DNA of 64,000 nucleotides, taken from Phoronis australis (Eukaryota > Phoronida > Phoronidae). This document shows positions 35,301-49,000 of the stretch, piece after piece. The position numbers were made by a program, and so were the translations under genes. Positions within the stretch are counted from its first letter, which is position 1. The number at the start of each line of letters is the position of its first letter. The DNA lies in assembly GCA_002633005.1 (NCBI GenBank), contig NMRA01000286.1, positions 422,503 to 486,502 on the forward strand, written 5' to 3'. Under the pieces are notes generated by a model, which made no database searches, was not told where the DNA came from, and saw nothing but the letters and a program-made list of their open reading frames with translations.

Positions 35301-36496
35301 GAACTACTAATCTCATACTAAGAGACCTACTTGTTTATGGTCCACAGCGTTTGCGCGCGAAACCTACTTCTTTTTTGTAATGCTTATTACACTTTTATAT
35401 TTTGTGCCATCTATTCTTAACAAATTTGTCGTATTTAAAATAGTCTTCAAATGCCAAAAAGACCAAATCCATTTTTCGTCTTGGCAAAAATGACGGGATT
35501 GCTTTGGAAATCGTCTTAAAATAAGGTTTGGCAAAGAGAGTATTGCGAGTTTCTGAGTGATTCACTAAGGCTTCGATTAAAATTCACATCTTACCAGCAG
35601 TTTTTTCATCGTCACTCAGGTTCCATTTTCTTTAAAAAATGAAGTAAATTTTCTTCATTGCACAGTGGAGCAGACGACGGAAACGGAGTCGTAGTGCGCA
35701 GCGCCGCTGCCTGTAGCCTGCGATATCGCGGGAGAGCCTATACTTAGCCGTGATAGTTCCGTTACGAATGCGCCGTGTTCCGAATTTGACACTTGAAATT
35801 GGATTTGAGCCCCCCCCCCTCCCCAACACTAAAACTGCACACATTTAAATTTTTTTTCATCCATATAATTTTAATTACCGGGGTTAATTTATAAACTCAA
35901 CATTTCCCTGCGCTCTTACTGTTTTATTTTTTTTGCGGCAGCCAAGGGGGGGGAGGCCTAAATCCGCCTATGTAAATTAAGGGTTCCCAGATTGGACTTA
36001 TAACATGGATATCATTCTAGGGTTAAAGAGGCCTTTTCAGCTGCATTTTAGTTTACGACTTTAGAAAACGGAGTTTAATGCAACACAGTTCAGCCGAAAG
36101 TTGGGCCCCCCTAAATCCGCCTATGTAAATACAAGAGCCCCACTTCTAAGGCTCGACATTAATTTTTTGAATATCATATTTAAAAGAATCAGCAGCTTTG
36201 TACTTAGATTTGATATCCCTTCTTGTAGTGAGTATTTTTAGTTTGGATGAAAATTGAATCTGTCTAAGAATGGCTACGGAAGGGTTAAGTTCATCGAACT
36301 GACCCCTTCAAAGGACGACTTTTCTGACTTTTTCACATAAGCTCCACACAAATTGGTCTCTTTATTCGGCTTCACTCTCTAAATGGTTAAGTATCCTAAT
36401 TTCCAGCTCATCTTCCGTTAAAAATATTGTCGGGTAGCCCCCCCCCGGACACCAGCGGCGTGACACCCGTCAATGACCTGATGATCGTTGAATGCA

Positions 36497-36642
36497 GGCG
36501 TGCGTTCAGTAGACGCTACGCTAGGACCTAGCCAAAACCTAGTCAAAGTCACGTGTTTTCATTTAAAATGCACGGCAATATCTCACGTAATCTCGCGAAG
36601 TCTTGCTTTTTAGCGAGGTCCTAGCGTTACTGAACGGGAGGC
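36497..36642. mobile_element. CGTTCAGTAACGCTAGGACC MITE, copy 1
   Basis: This is a ~146-bp element with imperfect TIRs: GCGTGCGTTCAGTAGACGC at the left and GCGTTACTGAACGGGAGGC at the right. The interior includes AGTCACGTG, ATCTCACGTAATCTCGCGAAG and GTCTTGCTTTTTAGCGAGG. A second copy lies at 56384-56548 in the opposite orientation with the same internal order. No ORF. Confidence 0.75.
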
Positions 36643-36687
36643 AGGTCTTGTGTAAACGTTGTGTGACCTCAGTGTTGTATTGCTCAA

Positions 36688-36961
36688 CGTGAACTTGGAA
36701 TCCTACTTAATCTCAAGATTAAGCGGAAGTGAGTGTTGCGTGAACTTGGAGTGTGGAGTTAGCCATTCACATCTTCCTCCGGTTCAGCGAGACAAATTAC
36801 GGTAAAGGAGAAAATGGTTGATCGAGAGGCCAATAATTACAAAAATTCTTTTCACCGAACAAAAATTTCACCTTTTTGCCGTAAAGAATATTCAATTCCA
36901 AGTTTACGCAACACTCACTTCCGCTTAATCTTGAGATTAAGCAGGATTCCAAGTTCACGCA
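36688..36961. repeat. Long inverted repeat immediately 5' of SORD
   Basis: Arms 36688-36753 and 36893-36961 are inverse complements with few mismatches, spaced ~140 bp. Each contains the palindrome CTTAATCTCAAGATTAAG and an ETS-type CGGAAGTGAG. The right arm ends 41 bp before the SORD ATG, so it lies in the promoter or 5' UTR. It is probably a MITE or its remnant, and it could form a hairpin in the 5' leader. Confidence 0.7.
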
Positions 36962-37001
36962 CAGCAGTATTAAGTTCAGTTCCGAACACAGCATAGAAGC
37001 C

Positions 37002-40000
37002 ATGGCTGTCAACGAGAATAATTTGGCTCTTTTTCTTGTGGCCCCGGGTCAGATGGAAATTGTAAGTAGATGTGATGCTATGCACAACAGACTTGTGTAC
37101 TATAGGAGCTACAGGCAGAAACGTCTTAGAACAAGTTTTGGCCTTAATTTTGCAAAACAATTAGTTTACCTGCGGTAGTTGCAATGCCCAATGAAGCAAG
37201 AAGTAATGTGAGGCATTTGAGCACTGGCCTTTGCTGTTTGCAGAGGCGAATTGTATATTGACCAGTGCCGAAATGAAATTCAACACAAGTCTCTCAAAAC
37301 TTTATTACATGACGAATAAGTTTGCCACGTATGTTGCTCTGTTGTGAATCAAGTTGGTTTATTCGCCCTCTACAGGTCGCATTTTTCATCCGCTCTACAT
37401 GAAATTTCCACTGAACATATATTTCGTAAAGTGGTAGAAAAAATCAAAAAATTTTCATTACTTTCTCTGAAATTTCGCTCTGAATTTGTAGTGTGTACTG
37501 GTACATATCTGCTTTTCTGGTGACCTGGCAGAATTTTCCCTGGGTACTCTCATGGGTGCCGAACCGTAACACGTCTGGAAACATATGCAAAATTGAGGAG
37601 TTTGGATGGTGGTGCGACCTGATCAACATTTCCTGGAAAACGACGTGTCCAATGACAAAAAGTGCCTGCAATTTTGAGTTGTATTGACAGACGGACAGAC
37701 ATGTATGGCCTGTTGCGTCCTCTTAGTCAGTGTTACTGCCGAACGCTTTCGGCTGTGACAAGCGCGAACAACTTGAACCAATGGGGAGTTCGTTAGAGAC
37801 TATGTTGCTCAGTTACGGAAATTAAGTCAGCACTGTAAAGTTCGGGACAAACTATAGGACTACGAGATAGATTGGTCTGTGCGCTACGCAATGATATCGC
37901 TAACGCCACCTTCGCAGGTGAACTGCAAGCCAAAGGTGTTATTGCATGTGTCGCACTGTAAGAAATCAAGTAGGCGTAACTCGCACAATAAAGGTAAACG
38001 CGGCTGACCTGGGTGCAGCCACCCAGAAGGGGGCAAAAATAAAGAAAGTACGACCGCGACTGAGATGTTTTTGGTGTAATTTTATAAGGACACATACAGA
38101 AAGCTTGTTCGTTGAAAGCGAGCATGATAATTGTACTCATAGCAAGACCGAGTATTTGGGTACGATCGAACCGTTACAGCTTAATCGCGTAAAAACGGAT
38201 CGTGGCATAGTGTGGCTCGAGGTGGACGGACAGCTTCTGTTTATGGAACAGTCAGTGGACACCAGGTGTATCGGTCATAACAGTCTTGCAACGATTAGAA
38301 CAGACTTTTCACAACAGCCGGAAAGCCGGGAGGGCGCGACTTTTGTTTCAAAACGTACTCTGGCAAGAAAGTGTGCAATAACTGTCTCGTTACTCTGGGA
38401 GATCTTGCTTTTCTAGCGAGACACTAGCTTTTCTGAATTTCCCCAAGCCTGGAAACAAGAGCCAACAGCATTCGATGTTCTGACACACCGCTTTCCATGG
38501 GCCCTAGGATTAAAATACATTGACTGCTATGAGATATGTGCAAAAGTTGTAGCTCATTGAAGAATTTTATCAAGGGATCCGTTTTCACAGTCGAAGTGCG
38601 GGAATCATTAGCATGAAATCTAGATGAACATTCTCTGTGTATTCCTGGTCGTTACGTCGTTACCTTACAAATTTGCTAAAGAGGTCAAGTTCGCTACAAT
38701 CTATTCAAAACAAAGTCGCGCTCATTTATTGCCTTTCGGGTGATTTGCTACATATACTTGTATGGGATGAACTACAAAACTCACTGATGCGAGCGAGTCT
38801 ATGCATCATCATTTAGAAATAAGTAGAGGGCAGTGGACATGCGCAGTGGTACAAAGTGATGCAAATTTATGACGATAGGGATACAGGGGGGGGTTACTCC
38901 CATACAAAGGTATCCGGGACATGCATGTGCATGGACGATTTTTCACAACCACTTCCTCCACGAAAGGATGTCTTTTCCAAGAAAATATCCCTAAGAATAT
39001 GGAGTGCTTTTTCCGAGTTGCATCCTTACAAAAGGTTTCATTTTGGGCGTTCGAAACCCCACAAAAGGTTACTTTCCAAGTACCTGAAGTCACCTGAATT
39101 TTTTTAGCATTATTTGTATTTTCAAAACTTTGGCTTCAAAAGAAGCAATCATTTTTTACTACAAAGCATCTTTTCTTAAACTGTTTCAGGGTAAATGGGT
39201 CAAAGGTCCAATGTCGGGGAATCCTTATGACAGGATTATATCTCAGTCAGCATTAACTCTTACACAATATTGGAACACGTCATTACAAAATGGAAGCTCC
39301 CTATAACTGGGTCCCATTTTTGAGTCCACTCTCTACGGGATCCTAATATTTCAGCTGTACCTTGCATTGTTTTATCAGATTCCGTTAAGATGGTGGCAAG
39401 CATCTAATGTTTGTGATATTGTTTTGTAGAGAAAGACGAAAATTCCTGAACCAGCCAAAGGAGGTAAACAAATTGTGACCGTGTTTTTAGTTCAGTACCT
39501 AGCTCACTACGGATTACTGAATTCCTACTGGGGACATATGCGTGGGAAGGTTCATAAGTATAAAGAGCATATATTTATGGGAAATTTGTTTTAATGAGGG
39601 AGGGAAAAAGTTCACGCCCGGCCTCCTTTGGGTCCCTTTAGTTGGCGGGCGCGCTACTCTTCAGCTTCATGAGCTGTCTTCCACCTCCTTCGCTTACAAG
39701 AGCTTTCCGACATTGCACTTTTCAGTAGTATTGTCGCCGAAATAGGCATGTCAGAAATGCCTTGATTTTATCAAATAAAAACGCAGTTTTGAATTATTGT
39801 TAACTTTTTCCTTCACTTTCTTGCACGCTGGTTAAATATCTCAATAAAATTCTTTTCAAACCAGCAACTTAGTTTAGCCCGGGTATCTTAGTCAACACCT
39901 TTTAAGACATAGAAACTTAGATGACTGTGGGCTGAGTGATCGACGAACATTTGAATCAAAACTAAAGTTGACTATACTTTCCAGTCTTACGTTTTCATCC

Positions 40001-43000
40001 TAAACACGACGGAATGTCGAGGTTCAAATCTTAGATTTCTTGTGAATGCTGGACGCTACGTCTTGGCAGGCATTGTGAATTCCGTATACTTTTTAAATGT
40101 GGTAGTTTGTTACCTAACATGCACAAATCTGCTATAAAATCAGCACATTAACTTTGATTTTATAGACGAGAGAAATTGCCGTATAAAGCAACACACAATC
40201 ACAAAAATCAGCAATTTTTTGTACTTCGAGGTCCCGTCGTTGTGTTGAGTTATTTGAACGAGGGTCACGTTTCACAAGGTCTTTTGGTGACCAACATCGA
40301 AATTTCAGCATACCCAATCAATTAACTACTTGCACATTTCCGAGCCGAAAAAATGATAGTTGTGCATTGTGTTAAGGACACTATGCCTCGTTTTAGTATC
40401 AATTTTAACAATGCAAACGTGAACCATTTGTAGTTTGGACACAACACCTCGATTTCAAGACGAATTCGTGCAATTACTGTTTGAATTCATTCTCAGCCAG
40501 TTAACAAATGTCTTATTTTGTAGAGGTTCAATTGGCGATGCAGAGTGTGGGAATATGTGGTTCGGATGTGACCATATGGAAAAATGGTGGCATTGGAAAT
40601 TACTTCATGACAGCACCCTTTGTTCAGGGCCACGAGGGAAGCGCCGTGGTCGCTGCCATAGGTGAAGGAGTGACGTCATTTGACGTAGGTAAGAACCTAG
40701 GTCTGTGCATTGGTATAGGACACTGTACACGGAAAACGACACTGTAAAGGAGAACGAACTTTCAACTCTTATGATGTAGTATGGGATTGCGATACAAATT
40801 TTTCGCACAATTCAGAATTTGATAACGCAGCCCGTAATTTTCGTCATTGTGTGATATCAAATTGATATATATGAGCGTGAGTGTACTCGTTTAAGCGTGT
40901 TGTCACGGGAGTATCCCGGTGCATTCCACGGCATTCTTCATTTTTGAAGAGAGTAACATGGGTTGACTTTATACCAGAAATTCGCACATGTGCAGATCTG
41001 AAGTACAAAACACCTGTGAGTGGAAATCTAGGCTACGAAAATACCCGCGGTATTCCGCACGACATTCGTATGCATGAAATATACCACTCGTTGGTTATTT
41101 TATCTGGGGCTCGGGTCTAATTTTAGTACTTGAAATAGAATTCAAAGTTACTTTTTGTCACTTTCTATTCTACTTCTGTGCGAAATCAAGATAAACAGGT
41201 ACTAGTCGGTGCTCAAGTGCATTATGGTCTATGCATATAACTTTTTAGTCCAAGATTGCACTTGAAGAACCATGTGTTTGTGCTACAAACTCTAGTAAAA
41301 ACTCAAGGTTTCAAGTAATAACTCCAAATTTCGACTTCAGAATACTTTTAGTTTTAATGCTGGGATCATCAAGCGCAAACTAGGATTAGAAAGTTGTCCA
41401 CGTTAAGCTAACATATGTTCGAACACAGAATAATAGACAAATATCTTTGAGTTCGCACAAAAGTAGAGTAGAATGTGCTAAAATAATTTCAATTTCGAGT
41501 AAAATTAGTAAACCTTAGGTCCTTGTTTTTACTCAGATCGATTCCACTAGCGTAGCTTTTGTACATGTAGCCTACTGGATTGCTGTATAGTTGATTTCCT
41601 GCCCGAGCAAGAAATATTGGTACATGATCCCGAGTGTTCTATAGCTGTAAACATAAATATCAGAAAACAACAAATTAAACTACCTTTTAATTAACTGTAG
41701 AGCTAACAGATTGCCTCTTTTAAAAATTTACACACCCCAAGTAATCGCTCTCGCATTATATCCAGGTTGTAATTCGCTCCCTTGCAAACATTCACTAGTA
41801 AGAACTTGTCAAACAGCGTTCTTTGATTCTTGTTATCAATCGCAATCTTTCAAGAAATCTTGACCGTCTGTAAAAAAGTGACTGTCCATCTGAACTGTTT
41901 CTTATATTCTCTCCAGGTGATAAAGTTATGATCCACCCTTGTATGCCATGTGAAAGATGCGAGTTCTGCCTGAATGGACCGAACCAGCTTTGCGCAAACC
42001 TAACCTTTTGTTCCTTGCCACCGACATGTGGATTCCTTCAGCGTCATTTCTGTCACCCAGCGAAATGGTGCCATAAGTGAGTAGCGCAAACCCAATACCA
42101 GGAATGCAGTTTAACGCAACATCGTAGGATTAATTGTTACACACGCTTCTTGAACTAGCTTACCGTATGAAACATAAATAGAACTTGCTTTTGACTTAAT
42201 TTCTCAGGTTATAGCTCGTGAAAAGTGACGGACTAAAACCTACAACTGATTACTCCAATAATGTTCCGGAATGACGCCAACCTCCGAAATTAGATTTAAT
42301 TCGTACACGTTTTGATTTCTAATAACATAATTAAAAGCAAGGCTTAATTCTTGGAAAATCTGACTCCATAATTATTGTTATTTTGCACATTTTACTACAT
42401 TTGGCTAGGAATCCCCCCCCGAGCCACAATTCGGTAAAATTATTGCGTGGATTAATGATATTAATTTCTTTCGCATTGTGGAACAGTCTTAAGACTTCCA
42501 GGTTGTCATAAAACGTTAGCGAAGACTTTTTGACTTCATAATGAAACTAAAAACGAGTAAAAACCAAGCCCGTAGGCCAAAAGCAAAACTCGTAGTACTG
42601 TTAAGTTCCCTGAGACACAAAGCAGCCTACTAGCTGCAGTGTAGTGGTTCACTTTACACCAGTATAGCCCTTTTACATTTTATTTCAGTAGTAATGATAA
42701 ATACAAAAGATGACATTAATTCCTAGAAATCTTGACAACAGGTTAACATTACAGAGTTATACAAAACAGAAATGATATTACCTGGATATACACGTACATA
42801 CACAACGTATTCACAAAATTCTCAAATAGTGTTTCGTAACCAAGGAATCACGTAATGCTGGTAAGAAAAGGAAATGGCATGGAAGGCAGTTACAATTCAC
42901 TTTGAGTAAATGATTGGCGTCATTCGGTAAATCACGAGAACTGAATATTTGGAACATACATACAGTTTGCTTAGGAATGGTGTTGATTTTACTTTTGAGG

Positions 43001-46000
43001 CCGTCAGCAGCTTCTATTGTCCGGAAAAACAGATTGCGCAAATTACTATTGATAATGCAGTAAAACAGACGAAGTTCATCTTTGACGGATCCACAGTTGC
43101 CAAAGGGAGAAATATTAGCAGTAACCATGTACGTAATCTGTTCAGGCAAATTTTCTTTGCATATGACTGAACGTAGTTAGACGGATGATATTATTCTTTT
43201 TCCAGTCCAGCGTGAAACGAAAGTGTTGCTGTCAGTTGATAACTCCGTTAAAAAAGTTGGTTACTAACAGTAATAGTCGTGATTTTAACAATATGCATGA
43301 GTAGTGCTACTGATAGAACATGTATGCCACACCGACGTGTATTGTTTGCTATTTGAGGTTTCAAGACACTGCTCTGTCCCTTGTTGCGCTTTATCCAGCT
43401 GCAACGTTTCTAGATTTGTCAAAGGCATTTGACACTTCAAATCCTTCCATTCTACTTCTTCATATCAGTTCAAAAACGAAAAGTCCCTCTATCAGATTTT
43501 ACCATATCCACCTCAGTCACGTGACGGATTGTCTTTTCACAGCCTCACACACTCAACTAATTCCAGAATAATGAATTTTGGAGCTATTACAATATTTATG
43601 CTGCACATCTGTCATATTTGGTTTGCAGGTTGCCCGACAACGTTTCTCCAGATGAAGGTGCATTGGTTGAGACTCTGAGTGTAGCCGTTCGTGCGTGTGA
43701 GCACACTGGCGCTAAAGCAAACGACGCAGTGTTGATATGTGGAGCTGGCCCTATCGGACTTTGCGTCATGTTAGTCATGAAGGCTAGAGGTGTCTCGAAA
43801 ATTTGCATAACTGGTGAGCACTCTTTGTGTCAGAGTTGCAAGAGCAGATCCGGAGGTGGGCTATTTTACACGTTGATTCACACGGGTCTGCTTTTGAAGC
43901 AACGGTTTAATGTAAACTATACCCTATTTCTGTCCATTATTAAATTAGTTCTGGCCAGGGTCCTGTATCTGCACCCGTGCACCACTTGTTCACAGCTGTC
44001 AAATTTATGTGTATCATTCAATCGCTTGCCCGTAAGGCTGTGGTTAGCCTAGGCTTTACTTTCTCATTGCCAGACTAGTGCCTTTATGAACCACCAAAGG
44101 GTCTTTAAACGAGTATTTTTTGCGCATTGAAATGTGCTTATTCAGCGCATAGAATTGATACGTTGAAGTGGCCATTCGACGAAAAATAAGGATATTGCGG
44201 TACGCGTTCCTATTCGCTTGTTTAGAATGACTTTAATTTAACGCTTCGAACCCAGTGCCATAAAAGTAAATATCGAAATTAAAGAGAATAATTAGGCCAG
44301 ATTTGCATAGTGCAGTAAATTACTAATCACTCCCAAAATTATTGCTTGGCCATGGTCCTGGTCAATCCTACTCCTCTTAATAGTATGGGTGCAACCGTTG
44401 TCGGAGCACACCAATTAATCCAAACACATAATTCCGTAAACATTTCATCTGCTAAATTGCCCCCGTGGTTACCTAAATTAGAAAAATGTCCAAGACCTGC
44501 AACATTTTTGAAAGCGTGATGTGACTGTATGTTTCTATTGCTATTTGTGGGTCCAAATCGCACCACAAATACATTGTCACTAAACATCCGAATAATCAGT
44601 GCATGTTCTTTATTTCGGTGCCCGTACTGAAAATAGACCTTTATCCTAACACTATGGCATCTACTTACCCAATATACTAATGGGAGACACTTACTATTAC
44701 TATGAATCCGGGGAGCCTCCCTGATCCTCTCTGTTGTCTTTGACTGGTCGCAACTCAGTACGCATGCTGAAAAAATGCGCGCACCGTACTTTATTCTTCG
44801 TCGAATGATACGAAGCGCCGAACGCTTTTTAACGAATATCTGTCTGCGCATAAAATGTACTTATTCTACCAGAAATTGGTTATTCAACGCGCAGAAATGG
44901 TCATTCGAAAATAATAATAATGTTATGTTACTCGTGCCTTTAATCAGTAAGCGTACTTTAATTCAGCACTCGTACTTCATTTCAGTACGCGTATTGAATT
45001 TCAAAAATTGTTGCTAATTTCTATGAAACGATCATATTAATGCCACAGGTGAATAACATTCAATAGTCTTTGATTGGATATAATTCAGTACGCGTACTGA
45101 AAGACAGTACGCGTAAGGATTATAGGCACGCGTACTGACATAAGTACACGTACAGATTACGGGTACATATACAGATTATAGGTACACGTACAGATTATAG
45201 GTACGCGTACAGATTATAGGTACGCGTTGAATAAGTATGAATCGCCAAAGGGTTCTTAAACGAGTACATTTCTACGCGTTAAAATGTACTTAATCTACAC
45301 GCTTAATTTACTCCTACCTTTAATCAGTTTATATAGTCCAATCACACCCGTGCTCTCAAATTGATTAAGAGCAGAAAGATGATCGTTTAAGAACTTAAAG
45401 AAGGCGCAGACTAAGCAAACGTACGAGTAGATTAAGCAAAAGTACCCATATATTAAGCATATTTCAACGCGTAGAAATGTACTCGTTTAAGAATCTATTA
45501 ACGCTTAATAAGTAAGCAACTGTGCGCGTCGATTTAACGCGTAGAAAGGTACTTTTTTAGGAGCCCCTTGGAGCTTTTTAATTGGAGACTACATGTTTTC
45601 CCACGTACCCTGGATGACTTCTACGTTTTTATCCTAATTTCTAAGAAATAAAGAAAATGGTTCATACACGTATGTATGTTTTCAATAAAAAATTTCTGGC
45701 AATCTCATACATGTCATGGATTTTGAAAGTCCCAAAATAGATGATTCACAGTGGTTCAATGTTTTAGAACGATGGCTTTAGTTATTATTAAAAGCTCATT
45801 TCATTTCATTTCCTTTTATGCATTAAAGGCTGAAATCACGAAATCAGGTCACTAAAATGTGTCTTAAACAATTGGTTTCAAACGTTGGAAGGAATCGGAG
45901 GGCCATCTAGCATTGATTTTGAACGGTCCAGGTTTGGACGGGTTTGCTATCCTGTGAAGTAATTTTGAAACTCGCCTCGAATGATACGCTTGCGGGATGA

Positions 46001-49000
46001 AAATCAAGTATTATCATGGTGTAGAGAGGTTAGAGGTTTGACACATAGTTTGTGTCTTTGAGTAACCTGTTTCTTAATTTGCATCTTTGGTATTGAGAAA
46101 AAAGGACATGTCTGTTAAATTTACTATCAGGGATCACATTTACAAATAATTTACTTAAATCTCAAAGTCATGCTCAACTAATCTCTATACCAATGTGATC
46201 CGCTGGAAGAAGCCAAAGCGGCAAGTAGCCGACTATTTTCACTTGCCTCTATTTCAACTAATTCTACCGAGTGACCTTGTCGGAAATCGGCAATTTCTAA
46301 TAGTATCAAAACGCAACAGATTTTATGGCTCTGGAGCCTCTTTCATGAAAAGTGACATTTGGTAGCAATAACATGGGCGGCGCAGCACTGAAATAAGTGG
46401 GAGGGAGGGGGGGGGGGGACTACAGCGCCGTCCATGTCATGGGCGATGCAGCACTAAAATAAGTGGGGGGGGGGCTATAGCCCGCCAGCCCCTATGGTGC
46501 TCCGCCCATGAACAAATAGCAGTTATGTGTATATTCTCAGAAGCTTTGCACGTTTGCTCACGTGAGATTTAATTATGTTTCACAAGTAGCTGTGCGGAGC
46601 GGAAGACCAAATTTTTTGCTCAAGTCTGAAGTCAGTCAAAGCTCACAACTTCAAGAAAACTATCCTATCCTACAGTAACCCTTAAAGGGAGATTGTTTTC
46701 CTAAAACTGGTTGCGTCCTTTTAAGGCACTTACCTTTTGCAATAGTCTGGCTTGCTTGCTATTGGAAAAATACGTGAAATTATTTCTTTAGCTATTGTGT
46801 GAATGGTGTCACCGACGGAGTCCTAATGCATACCCAAAATAAAGAAATCGTTTGGTAATTCGGGACAAACGGATGCATAAGCCGGAAGATTTTAAACAAA
46901 TGCACCATATTACAAAGAATGCAACATCAGCACAACTACTTTGACATCGATGACTACAATTACGACAACGGTAGATCAAAATGGATACAATTCCCGATTT
47001 ATGTCTACATGTATTCTGGAACTTAGGTCCCATAAAATTGACCATTTGGAATAGATTTTATAGGGGTATTAATAAGTGGAATTAAGTAATTATATTTTTA
47101 TTATATAGTTGCTCCGCAGATCCACTGTGTGGACACAACACATATATGTTACCGACTTTATGCCTTCTTTAAATTGCCCAATGAGAATCACTTTTTAAAT
47201 GAATTAGATTTTTCCCTCCTTAATTCTTCGAGTCTCATGAATCTTTGGGGATAGAAACTTGGAAACGTGTTTACTCTGACCTATTGTAGATGTGCTTCAG
47301 TACAGGGTGGAATTCGCGAAGTCGTTGGGTGCCACCCATGCCGTTCTTGTGGATCGTTCCCAAGACGCCAAAGAAGTTGCGGCGTCATTGTGTGAGACAC
47401 TCGGGACGGCTCCAACAGTTACACTTGATTGCACCGGAGATCAACAAGGGATTGAATATGGTTTCTTGGTAAGCGCGTATTTTAGTTCATGTGCCTATAT
47501 GTTAAGCCGCGCATGTTATCGGAATGAAGCGCATACGCCTATGTGTGAAATGCTTCATTAAAAACCAGGGAAAAAAATAAAGTAGTATGTGAATTTTGAC
47601 GTATCCGATATAATGGTACGTCCCACCTCCTCTGCAAGGATATGTGCAAGAGAGATCTGAAGGCCACGAGAATCAACCTGTCGTCATGAGAAGACGCTGC
47701 TTCTGACCGAACACGATGGTAGCAGATGGTTAATAAAGGATCCTCATTGTTTGAAGAATTTCGTACACAACAGTCAGATGCAAAGCGGAAGAGAATTGCT
47801 TCGCCAGCTACACGGATATGTGCAAGAGAGACCTGTCGTCATGAGAAGACGCTCGGCTTCTGACAGAACACGATGGCAGCAGATGGTTAATAAAGGATCC
47901 TCATTGTTTGAAGAATTTCGTACACAACAGTCAGATGCAAAGCGGAAGAGAATTGCTTCGCCAGCTACACGGATATGTGCACGAGAGACCTGTCGTCATG
48001 AGAAGACGCTCGGCTTCTGACAGAACACGATGGCAGTCGACAGTTAAGAAAGGGTTATCTTGTTTGAAGAATTTTGTACACAACAGTCAGGTGCAAAGCG
48101 GAGAAGAATTGCCTCGCCAGCCGGGAAACCAACCAGCGTCTGCCTTCATGGACGACATCTTCGACTTATACCCATAGAGGAACACTATAGTCCCTCGAGA
48201 CAAACGGATGCCAACCATTACACATCAGCTATATTGTCATAAAATTACACCAATTTTTTTACCTAAATTCCCAGTAAGTCTCTTTTTCATCTCTCGAAAC
48301 AGAGTTTCTTGCACACTTTCTCTCACTCTGGATATAATGGGAAATAGGAATATATTTACTCCCAAATGGCGGAAAAGAACGTAACCAGTGTGTAGCATTT
48401 AGAGTAAATTGCTCTAGACCAGTGAGCTGATTGATTTCAGAACTTATGAGGCTAAATGTAGGTCCCTACTACTGAAGCTTGAAACTTCGGCAGGGATCAT
48501 TTCAAACTTAGTTAAGATCAACATCAGTAAAATGTGTATAAACCATTCAACAATCTCGTTCATAAGGACTATACTTGCCGCTGAAATGTGACAACCTCAA
48601 CTTATGACGTAAAAACACTAATAAGAGAAATAGCATGTTCTTACAGTAGACCTGCTGGTGGATAAAACAAGAAAGACGTGTTCACTGAATGCACAAGCTG
48701 CTCTGTGGTATATTTTAACATGGCTCTATTTTCCAGGCTACCAAAACGCAGGGAGTCCTGGTATTTGTTGGCATACCGTCTACTAAAACCAGTCTGTCTG
48801 TGTCACATGCTTGTTTACACGAGATAAGAATGTCTGGCACGTTTGCATACACCCCGGAGAAGTAAGTTGGCTTGATAATTTTAGTAGTAAAAAAATGGAG
48901 CAAAAATCATACAAAATTAAAAAGGAGAATTAATCTGTCTGTCAATTCAAAGCCAGCTGCCAGGGCTTACGGAGTTGGGTATAAAGTGAAAGGTTTCGTG

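Larger units (their letters stand above)
34979..36131. repeat. Composite GTGGCGGATCTAGG-type repeat, probably nested
   Basis: The left end GTGGCGGATCTAGG (34979-34992) is opposed by CCTAAATCCGCC at 35957-35968 and again at 36110-36121, the latter two followed by TATGTAAAT. The interior holds G/C-run hairpins, a tRNA-like SINE fragment (35235-35300) and a G-rich CCAAGGGGGGG tract. Two right ends suggest an insertion or partial duplication. The same type of end recurs at 62482-62791. Confidence 0.5.

Noticed and set aside
44339-44851. 170-codon open frame on the minus strand.
   Set aside because: It lies inside a repeat field, has no recognisable domain and its composition looks like translated non-coding repeat.
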